Below the pieces are notes generated by a model. That model ran no database searches, was not told the origin of the DNA, and saw only the letters and a list, made by a program, of their open reading frames with translations. Made by a program: the position numbers and the translations under genes. From Comamonas sp. (GTDB taxonomy: Bacteria > Pseudomonadota > Gammaproteobacteria > Burkholderiales > Burkholderiaceae_C), in the NCBI GenBank assembly GCA_018384835.1, contig JAHAYB010000116.1, positions 1 through 5,976 on the forward strand: a DNA stretch of 5,976 nucleotides. Direction: 5' to 3'. Below are positions 1-4,743 of this stretch, piece after piece (positions within the stretch are counted from its first letter, which is position 1; each line of letters starts with the position of its first letter).

Positions 1-296
1 GGGGTGGGCAGGGCTTCGGCCTGGGCTTTGAGGTCACGGCCTTGGGCTACGTCTTCGGGGGTGTAGCCAATATCTACGCCGGGGGCAAAGCGCGAGAACA
101 AATCGGGCGCAATCGCTAAAAAGCCTTGGGCGGCCAGGCGCTCAGTGACGGCGCGGATATGGCTGTTCACGCCAAAAATCTCCTGGGCGACCACAACTGC
201 ACCGCGTAAGCGCCCTTGAGCGGGGGCCGTCCAGGCTTGGAAGGTATGGCCGTCGGCGGCAGTCAGTGCCGTCCATTGGGCGGTGGTATTACTCAT
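1..296 (-). CDS. Dienelactone hydrolase family protein (5' part, runs off the window)
   Basis: The first 98 codons of an alpha/beta-hydrolase of the dienelactone hydrolase family are visible; the reading frame stays open to the window edge, so the C-terminal half or more is missing. The protein starts MSNTTAQW, has a short N-terminal beta hairpin containing AADGHTF (residues 13-19), then the strand and turn VVVAQEIFGVN (34-44) and the helix and strand region ending LAIAPDLFSR. The QEIFG motif is typical of the family; its Glu (residue 39) corresponds to the glutamate that, in characterised dienelactone hydrolases, interacts with the nucleophilic cysteine. That Cys and the Asp/His of the triad lie outside the window, so activity cannot be judged. 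The ATG overlaps the hemerythrin stop by 8 bases (ATGAGTAA) and has a good AAGGAG site, so the two are very likely co-transcribed and translationally coupled. No signal peptide is seen, suggesting a cytoplasmic enzyme. The substrate is unknown; many members are generic carboxylesterases, not chloroaromatic pathway enzymes. Confidence 0.88.
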   Translation of the reverse strand, partial: MSNTTAQWTALTAADGHTFQAWTAPAQGRLRGAVVVAQEIFGVNSHIRAVTERLAAQGFLAIAPDLFSRFAPGVDIGYTPEDVAQGRDLKAQAEALPT

Positions 297-738
297 TGGG
301 GTTGGCTCCTTCTGTGGTTGCTGTGGTGGTAGCAGTAACGGTAGCAAAGTCAAAATCGGTGCTTTGCAGGTGATAGACCAAGGCTGCGTCCATGGTCTTG
401 GCGTGGTAGTCAAACCAGGTGGCTAGGTCGGGCAGGATGGCGCGTAGCGCGGCCAGGTTGCCCGATTGGCCTTTGGTGATGCCTTCGCGCAGGATGTCCA
501 GTACCGCCTGGTGCTGGTGCAGGTGGCAGTTGTCGGGGGCAAAGCCGCTGGCGTGCATCCAGCTATCTTCTAGGCCAAAGTGCATTTCGGTGTGGCTAAC
601 GATGTCGCGCCACAGGGGCAGTAGCTCGGTATCGCTGGCGGCTTCAGCCTGGGCTAATAGGGTAACGAAGTCTTCGTGGATGCCGTCTAGCTCGGGCAGG
701 TTGAGCACCAGTTTTTCATTCCATTGCAGGGTGGCCAT
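289..738 (-). CDS. Bacteriohemerythrin (single-domain hemerythrin-like protein)
   Basis: A 149-residue four-helix-bundle di-iron protein expected to bind O2 reversibly in the cytoplasm; no signal peptide or membrane segment is seen. All seven usual iron ligands can be placed: His21 (in LDGIHEDF), His53 and Glu57 (HFGLE), His72 and His76 (HLHQH), and His112 with Asp117 (YHAKTMD). The N-terminal LQWNEKLVLNLPELDGIH pattern is the classic family opening. The domain ends near residue 125; residues 130-149 form a low-complexity Thr/Ala tail (TVTATTTATT) that is not part of the fold. The start is supported by AAGGAA 5 bases upstream. The gene lies 78 bases after the lipoprotein gene, across a repeat-filled leader, and overlaps the hydrolase start by 8 bases. 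Family roles include O2 storage or delivery, O2/NO sensing and iron handling; the sequence does not say which applies. No signalling domain is attached. Confidence 0.93.
   Translation of the reverse strand: MATLQWNEKLVLNLPELDGIHEDFVTLLAQAEAASDTELLPLWRDIVSHTEMHFGLEDSWMHASGFAPDNCHLHQHQAVLDILREGITKGQSGNLAALRAILPDLATWFDYHAKTMDAALVYHLQSTDFDFATVTATTTATTEGANPNE
306..311 (-). promoter_or_regulatory. Ribosome binding site of the dienelactone hydrolase gene
   Basis: AAGGAG on the minus strand lies 9 bases before the ATG at 296, inside the last codons of the hemerythrin gene. It fixes the start of the hydrolase and supports translation coupled to termination of the upstream gene. Confidence 0.75.
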
Positions 739-743
739 CAGGG

Positions 744-749
744 TTCCTT
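744..749 (-). promoter_or_regulatory. Ribosome binding site of the hemerythrin gene
   Basis: AAGGAA on the minus strand is 5 bases before the ATG at 738. It directly follows the repeat tract, so any change in repeat number would alter the leader upstream of it but not the spacing between this site and the start codon. Confidence 0.65.
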
Positions 750-783
750 GTGTGCTGTGTGTTGTGTGTTGTGTGTTGTGTGT
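749..783. repeat. Tandem heptamer repeat (TGTGTGT on plus strand), five units
   Basis: Read on the plus strand there are four perfect TGTGTGT units at 756-783 and a fifth at 749-755 with one change in its last base (TGTGTGC). On the coding (minus) strand this gives ACACACA units ending at the hemerythrin ribosome binding site. The tract is purely intergenic. Short perfect tandem units of this kind are prone to slipped-strand length change; the degenerate first unit sits at the end nearest the gene. Confidence 0.9.
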
Positions 784-802
784 TGGGTTGGGTTGGGTTG
801 GG
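783..802. repeat. Tandem pentamer repeat (TTGGG on plus strand), four units, G-quadruplex motif
   Basis: Four perfect TTGGG units directly adjoin the heptamer array, sharing one T, with a trailing partial TTGG. The four GGG runs (785-787, 790-792, 795-797, 800-802), each separated by TT, satisfy the standard motif for an intramolecular G-quadruplex on the plus strand, which is the template strand for the surrounding genes. The complementary strand is a four-run CCC tract. Folding in the cell is inference only. Confidence 0.9.
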
Positions 803-816
803 TTGGTTTGTTCGGT

Positions 817-1521
817 TTAGTTGCTGCGCTCGGTACGGGGCAATGTGTTGAGCCAGTCCGTGAGTTGCTGCCCAATGGTATCGACGGCCTGCGCCAGCGC
901 TTGTGCGCCGCCAGCGGCATCCAGGCTAGGGGCGCTGATACGTGCCTCCAACAGTTGCTGACCCAGCAGCTCTTGCCCCAGCGCTTTGTCCTGCACCACG
1001 GTGGCGCGTAGGCGCACGATGGCGTAACTGGCGCTGGGATGCTCAAACACTTGCAAAAACTCTTCCAGCGCCAGTTGTACGCTGGGGGGGCGCTGGCCGT
1101 TGATGTAGGGGGCAATGCGCCCGCCCTCGCCAGATAAGACCATGCGCCCGCCTTCACTGAGCCAGTGGCGCAGGCGCTCTTGCACCAAAATTTCTGGCGG
1201 CTGGCTCCAACTCGCTAGGCTGTAGGCGTGCAGTGCCTGGGGGTGTTGCAGGTCGTAGGGCAGGCGGTAGTGCATGGTGGTGGTGCTGCCCTCGGCCTGC
1301 CAGGGCGCTTGGATGTCGGCTAGCACCAGGGGGGCGGGGGGGCTATCTCTATTTGTACGGGCGCTGCTGCTGGCGCTGGGCGCTGCCCCTAGGTCAAAGC
1401 GCATCGGCTCTTGCGGCGGGGTGGGCAGGGATTGGCAGGCCGCTAGCCCCAGCCCCAAGGCCAGTGCTATCGCTATGCGGCGTAGGCGCGAAAAATGGGG
1501 AGTCATCACAAAACCATTCAT
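817..1521 (-). CDS. ABC-type transport auxiliary lipoprotein (PqiC/YmbA-like)
   Basis: A 234-residue lipoprotein, probably the outer-membrane partner of the MCE transporter encoded just upstream. A basic stretch (RLRR, 12-15) and hydrophobic core (16-28) lead to a lipobox LAAC with Cys29. Gln30 at mature position +2 is not the Asp inner-membrane retention signal, so outer-membrane sorting is expected. A Ser/Ala/Pro-rich linker (about 48-65) precedes a domain resembling the ABC_trans_aux family, with LVLADIQAP, the MHYRLPYDL strand and YSLASWSQPPEILVQERLRHWL (an arrangement typical of PqiC-like proteins), then ERL/FLQVFEHP strands and a C-terminal helix ending TDWLNTLPR. The start is uncertain: ATG at 1521 has only weak GAGAA upstream, and ATG at 1506 (MTPHFSRL) would give a more compact signal peptide. 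The gene lies 29 bases after the MCE gene. Two C7 runs on the coding strand (1084-1090, 1336-1342) fall in frame within it. The family call rests on recognition and operon context. Confidence 0.85.
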   Translation of the reverse strand: MNGFVMTPHFSRLRRIAIALALGLGLAACQSLPTPPQEPMRFDLGAAPSASSSARTNRDSPPAPLVLADIQAPWQAEGSTTTMHYRLPYDLQHPQALHAYSLASWSQPPEILVQERLRHWLSEGGRMVLSGEGGRIAPYINGQRPPSVQLALEEFLQVFEHPSASYAIVRLRATVVQDKALGQELLGQQLLEARISAPSLDAAGGAQALAQAVDTIGQQLTDWLNTLPRTERSN

Positions 1522-1550
1522 ATTGCTTTTCTCAGAACATGCTTGCGCTC

Positions 1551-2507
1551 TCAGGGGGCGACAAAGCCCGGTTCGCCAGGGCCGGGGCGCAATGCGCCGG
1601 AGCCGTAAATCAGGGATTGGGGGTTGGCATCAATATTGGCCATGGTGCGCCCCATCTGGCGCGTGGCTAGCGATAGGTCGCTGCTAGCGCGTTGTACGCC
1701 GGGCAGGGTGTATTGGTCAAAGCGCTGGGCAATCTGCGCCAGGTTGGCGCTGGTGGTGTGTAGCTGGGTCATCAAGCCCTCGGGGGCGAGTAGTTCAGCT
1801 TCTAGCTTGTGGGTCAGTTGCCCCACCTGGGCGCTGGTTTGCGCCAGGGCTTGCAGGGCGCGTTGGCTGTCAGCGGCTAGGGCGGGCACGGTGGCCAGGG
1901 CTGGGTTGAGGCGCTGCTGCAAGCTGTGGTTCAGGCTTTTGCTCACTTGCTGCACCTCTAGCATGGTCTGGTTCAAATGCTCCAGCGCCTGGGCAAAGCG
2001 CAGTTGGTTATCGTCACCGAGTAGTTGGTTGATGCGGTTGGCGGCTTCGTCGGCCTTGCTCAAAATCAACATGCCTTGGTCGGCCAGCACGGTTAAGGGG
2101 GACGATTCCATGGGCAAGCGCTGCATTCCACTGTTGCCTGGCGCGGGGCGGGGGCTTGGGCCGTGGCTGTCGTCGAGTTGGATATGGGCAATACCGGTCA
2201 CACCTTGATAGCCAAGCTGGGCGTAGGTGCTGGGCGAGAGGGGAGCATTTTCATCGACGGCGATGCGAATGAGCACCTGGCCGGGGTGTAAATCGTCAAA
2301 GCCAATATGCGTGACCTTGCCCACCGCCACGCCTTTGTAGCGCACCGTGGCTTGGGTTTGCAGGCCGCTGATAGCGTCGGCGGTAGAAAGCTCGTAATGC
2401 ACATACTGGCGCTGGTCGCGTGTGAGCCACAGCGCCAAAGTGACCAGCAAAACCGCCAGCGTGAGCATAAAAGCACCAGCGGCAAGAGCGTGGGATTTGT
2501 TTTCCAT
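1551..2507 (-). CDS. mlaD: MCE-domain lipid transport protein (MlaD-like, long helical C-terminus)
   Basis: A 318-residue periplasmic substrate-binding component of an MCE ABC transporter, anchored in the inner membrane. One N-terminal membrane segment (about 11-29) leads to a single MCE domain (about 35-112) with the family pattern GLQTQATVRYKGVAVGKV and GYQGVTGIAHIQLDD. Residues 140-295 are rich in Leu/Gln/Ala and probably form long helices or coiled coils; the end is a Pro/Gly tail (RPGPGEPGF). The protein is much longer than E. coli MlaD (about 180 residues) because of the helical part, which may form a hydrophobic tube as in other MCE hexamers (inference). I chose the ATG at 2507 because MENKSHALAAG is the natural family start; a TTG at 2537 would add ten unlikely residues. 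No clear ribosome binding site precedes it, only a T-rich leader. It follows the ATPase gene by 33 bases. The symbol marks homology; this is not the canonical mlaFEDCB locus. Confidence 0.92.
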   Translation of the reverse strand: MENKSHALAAGAFMLTLAVLLVTLALWLTRDQRQYVHYELSTADAISGLQTQATVRYKGVAVGKVTHIGFDDLHPGQVLIRIAVDENAPLSPSTYAQLGYQGVTGIAHIQLDDSHGPSPRPAPGNSGMQRLPMESSPLTVLADQGMLILSKADEAANRINQLLGDDNQLRFAQALEHLNQTMLEVQQVSKSLNHSLQQRLNPALATVPALAADSQRALQALAQTSAQVGQLTHKLEAELLAPEGLMTQLHTTSANLAQIAQRFDQYTLPGVQRASSDLSLATRQMGRTMANIDANPQSLIYGSGALRPGPGEPGFVAP

Positions 2508-2540
2508 AAAGCAAAAAGTGCGGCAAAAAAAGAGCAAACC

Positions 2541-3314
2541 TTAGGATTGCGGGGCAGGAGCCATGGCGCGTCTGCCGCGCTCGCCCTGAAAAAAGGTGAT
2601 GGTAAAGGGGTGCTGAAACTGTGTGACTTCCTGCGCTGTACCACTGACCAGTACGCGCTTTTCTGCCAGAACAGCCACGCGGGTAGAGAGGGCAAATAGC
2701 GTATCCAAATCATGCGTAACCATGATGACGGTCAGCCCTAAATCCTGGTGCAATTGGCGCAGCAGGTCGCAAAACTCGTCGGAGCTAGTAGGGTCTAGGC
2801 CGGCGGTTGGTTCATCCAGCAGCAGCAGGGGCGGGTCCATGATGAGGGCGCGTGCCAGCGCCACACGCTTAATCATGCCGCCGGACAGGTCGGAGGGGCG
2901 GCGCGTGGCGTGCTCGGGCTTTAAGCCCACCATTTGCAGCTTCATCATGGCGGCGCGGCGTATCACATCGTCTGACAGGCCGCCTTGCTCGCGCAGGGGG
3001 AAGGCGATGTTCTCCAACACGTCAAAGGCCGAATACAGCGCCCCGTGCTGAAACAGCATCCCCACCCGCGCCGACGCGCCTTCGCGGCACAGTTCAGCGG
3101 CGGGGCGACCCAATGTAGTGACGCTGCCCTTGCCGGGGGTGAGCAGCCCCAAAATCTGGCGCAGCATCACCGTCTTGCCCGTGCCCGAGCCGCCAACGAT
3201 AGACAGCATCTCGCCACGGCGCACGGTTAAATCCAGGTCTTCATGCACGGCGTAGCGGTTTTTGCCCTGGCCAAAGATGCTCCAGAGTTTGTGGATTTCT
3301 ACGACGTTTTGCAT
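2541..3314 (-). CDS. mlaF: MCE/Mla-type ABC transporter ATP-binding protein (MlaF-like)
   Basis: A 257-residue complete nucleotide-binding subunit that powers the MCE lipid transporter on the cytoplasmic face of the inner membrane. Visible motifs in order: Walker A GGSGTGKT (41-48), Q-loop with Gln89 in FQHGALYSAF, signature LSGGM (143-147) followed by IKRVALARAL, Walker B LLLLDEP (163-169) with Glu168, D-loop AGLDP (171-175) and switch His201 (VTHD). FQHGALYSAFDVLENIAFPL and LSGGMIKRVALARA are characteristic of the MlaF/Ttg2A branch, separating it from most other ABC ATPases. The start codon abuts the stop of the permease gene (TAAATG), with AGG 9 bases upstream inside the permease gene, so the two are very likely translationally coupled. 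No key residue is missing, and length is normal for the family. It should pair as a dimer with the upstream permease and the downstream MCE protein. Confidence 0.95.
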   Translation of the reverse strand: MQNVVEIHKLWSIFGQGKNRYAVHEDLDLTVRRGEMLSIVGGSGTGKTVMLRQILGLLTPGKGSVTTLGRPAAELCREGASARVGMLFQHGALYSAFDVLENIAFPLREQGGLSDDVIRRAAMMKLQMVGLKPEHATRRPSDLSGGMIKRVALARALIMDPPLLLLDEPTAGLDPTSSDEFCDLLRQLHQDLGLTVIMVTHDLDTLFALSTRVAVLAEKRVLVSGTAQEVTQFQHPFTITFFQGERGRRAMAPAPQS

Positions 3315-4448
3315 TTAGAAGCCTATATCCTTGAACGCAATCGCAAAAATCGCATCAACCACAATCACCATGGTGATGGCGCTAACCACCGAGGCCGTTG
3401 TGCCTACACCCAGGCTTTGCGTGTTGGGCTCTACCTGCAACCCCCAGTGACAGCCAATCAGGGCAATCCAGATGCCAAACACCATGGCCTTGATACTAGC
3501 CAGCCACAGATTACTCACCTGCACCGCGCTGGGCAGCGCCTGAATGAAGTAGGCGGGTGAGATGTCCATCGCCAAATCCGCCGCCACAATGCCGCCGGTG
3601 AGTGCGGCCAAAGTCGTCCACAGGCTGACCAGCGGCATCGCCAGTGCCAGCGCCATCGCACGCGGCAACACCAGCCGAAAGCCGTGGGAGATGCCCATCA
3701 CGCGCATAGCATCCAGTTCTTCGGTGACGCGCATCACGCCAATCTGCGCGGTAATGGCCGAGCCAGAGCGCCCCGCTACCAAAATCGCCGCCAGCAAAGG
3801 CCCCAGCTCCCGAATCAGCGAGATGCCCAAAATATTGACGATAAATGCCTCTGCCCCAAACTGGCGCAGTTGCAGCGCCATCAGATAGGCCAGCACCACG
3901 CCAATCAAGAAGCCCACTAGGGCGGTAATGGGCAAAGCGGTTGCGCCCATGTTGTACAGATGGCCAGAAAAATCACGCCAAGGCGCTTTGTGCGGGGCGC
4001 GTAGCAGGCGCAGAAAATCCAGCATCAACTGCCCCATGAGCTGCACCAAATGCAGCAGGTGGCCGATAACGCCCAACACCTTGGCACCCAAGCCGGCCAC
4101 CGTATCGCCCAAGCTGTAGCGCGGTGTGGCGGGTAGCTCCTGCGCGGCAAATTGCGCGACGCGCTCTAGCATGGCGCGTTGGGTGTCGCTGGCGTGGAGT
4201 TGGTCAGGTAGGCGTGTGTAGCCCAGCGCCTGCCAGTGCTGCCACAGCAGTTGTGCGCCTAGGTGGTCAAGCCAGCGCAGTTCGCGTAAATCCCAGGCTG
4301 CATCTTTGGGCTGTTGGCGCAGCAGCGCTTGCACACGCTGCCATTGGCCGCGCTGACCCAGCTCCGCCGCGCCCCAGCGCCCCTTGAGCACCAAGCAGGA
4401 GCCAGAGGCGGTAGAAAGGGCTTGAAGAGTGGGCAAATCAGCGTTCAT
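3315..4448 (-). CDS. mlaE: MlaE-family lipid ABC transporter permease with N-terminal STAS-like domain
   Basis: A 377-residue inner-membrane permease. Residues about 15-85 form a STAS-like domain (AAWDLRELRWLDHLGAQLL, resembling the MlaB-type fold), so the small regulatory subunit that is a separate protein in the E. coli Mla complex is apparently fused here. A linker with an amphipathic region (about 110-160) leads to the MlaE domain with about five hydrophobic segments near 168-192, 203-226, 264-290, 316-336 and 352-372. The family hallmark is present: RELGPLLAAILVAGRSGSA followed by AQIGVMRVTEELDAMRVMG (213-252). The ATG at 4448 was chosen over an in-frame TTG at 4460. No good ribosome binding site is seen before either; a six-codon ATG frame ends on the start codon. 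It is the first gene of the operon, 295 bases after pyruvate kinase, and its TAA abuts the ATG of the ATPase gene. Confidence 0.93.
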   Translation of the reverse strand: MNADLPTLQALSTASGSCLVLKGRWGAAELGQRGQWQRVQALLRQQPKDAAWDLRELRWLDHLGAQLLWQHWQALGYTRLPDQLHASDTQRAMLERVAQFAAQELPATPRYSLGDTVAGLGAKVLGVIGHLLHLVQLMGQLMLDFLRLLRAPHKAPWRDFSGHLYNMGATALPITALVGFLIGVVLAYLMALQLRQFGAEAFIVNILGISLIRELGPLLAAILVAGRSGSAITAQIGVMRVTEELDAMRVMGISHGFRLVLPRAMALALAMPLVSLWTTLAALTGGIVAADLAMDISPAYFIQALPSAVQVSNLWLASIKAMVFGIWIALIGCHWGLQVEPNTQSLGVGTTASVVSAITMVIVVDAIFAIAFKDIGF

Positions 4449-4608
4449 AGCGCAGCGCAAGGCATAAAAACTGAGGGTTGTACCGCGTTTTTAGGGTATT
4501 TCCTAGGGAAAGCCCCATATCTGCTGCGTGGTTGAAGGGTTTACATTCAGCCCCACTCTAGCGCGGCAGGGGCACAAACAGCCTCCACCGCAGCATGGAG
4601 GGCCCGAG

Positions 4609-4636
4609 GAGACAAACTCGAAGCACCCCCTACAAT
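4609..4636 (+). promoter_or_regulatory. Candidate sigma-70-type promoter facing plus strand
   Basis: GAGACA (4609-4614; four of six match TTGACA) and TACAAT (4631-4636; five of six match TATAAT) are separated by 16 bases, giving a predicted start near 4643. Sequence match alone is weak evidence, but the placement about 70 bases before a same-strand terminator strengthens it. Confidence 0.35.
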
Positions 4637-4642
4637 TACTAC

Positions 4643-4715
4643 ACGCTAAAGCGCCCACCAATGAGGCGCTACCTCCCTCTCCCAGCGCTGGCCTTTTCGG
4701 TCAGCGCTTTTTTTT
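4643..4715 (+). ncRNA. Candidate small RNA on the plus strand (undescribed)
   Basis: The interval between the promoter-like sequence and the plus-strand terminator would give an RNA of about 73 bases. Its predicted parts are a short 5' end, a perfect 6-bp hairpin AGCGCC/GGCGCT with a 9-base loop (4650-4670), a 13-base C/U-rich single-stranded linker ACCUCCCUCUCCC (4671-4683) and the terminator hairpin with its U-run. This layout (stem, exposed linker, terminator) is typical of trans-acting bacterial small RNAs, and the linker contains CCUCC, complementary to a Shine-Dalgarno core. It matches no RNA family I recognise. The 5' end is uncertain; a longer transcript starting upstream, including the 4582-4601 hairpin, is possible. 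No coding potential is seen. Confidence 0.4.
4684..4715 (+). terminator. Intrinsic (Rho-independent) terminator, plus strand
   Basis: A 10-bp stem AGCGCTGGCC (4684-4693) / GGTCAGCGCT (4699-4708), with one G-U pair and a TTTTC loop, runs straight into eight T (4708-4715). On the minus strand the same hairpin has its A-run in front and GGGAGAGG behind, so it should not terminate the pyruvate kinase transcript in the classical way. Its orientation is opposite to every protein gene in the window. Confidence 0.82.
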
Positions 4716-4743
4716 GCCGTTTTATTAGTGTTGTGTCGCTGCT

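Larger units (their letters stand above)
4449..4743. other. 295-base intergenic region between pyruvate kinase and the MCE operon
   Basis: No protein gene is supported here; a plus-strand open frame of 66 codons (4528-4728) looks like random sequence and lacks a start site signal. On the minus strand it is the 3' flank of pyruvate kinase and the leader of the transporter operon; I could not find a convincing minus-strand promoter or intrinsic terminator. On the plus strand it holds a hairpin CCTCCA/TGGAGG (4582-4601, 8-base loop), a promoter-like hexamer pair, a second perfect hairpin and an intrinsic terminator, described separately. Confidence 0.7.

Noticed and set aside
749..802. CRISPR array or telomere-like element
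   Set aside because: Units are only 5-7 bases with no spacers, so not CRISPR; GGGTT units here are few, internal and flanked by ordinary bacterial genes, so not a chromosome end.
419..820. Plus-strand protein frames antisense to hemerythrin and neighbouring genes
   Set aside because: They mirror strongly supported minus-strand genes, have composition typical of antisense frames (rich in Arg, Ser, Cys, Trp) and show no domain.
2508..2537. Longer MCE protein starting at TTG 2537
   Set aside because: The extra residues (MLFFCRTFCF) are unlike the family start, the TTG is one base after AAGG so has no usable spacing, and MENKSHALAAG is the expected N-terminus.
4449..4460. Longer permease starting at TTG 4460
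   Set aside because: Adds only four residues, has no ribosome binding site and a nearby ATG is available.
4449..4560. Minus-strand sigma-70 promoter for the transporter operon
   Set aside because: Several partial hexamers (for example TATGGG, TACCCT) exist but none has a partner at 16-18 bases with reasonable match; I could not support one.
4684..4715. Terminator of the pyruvate kinase gene
   Set aside because: The T-run follows the hairpin only on the plus strand; on the minus strand the hairpin is followed by GGGAGAGG, so it lacks the U-run needed for that direction.
4528..4728. Plus-strand 66-codon protein in the pyruvate kinase/permease gap
   Set aside because: Low-complexity composition, no ribosome binding site, no recognisable family, and the frame runs through the terminator hairpin and T-run.
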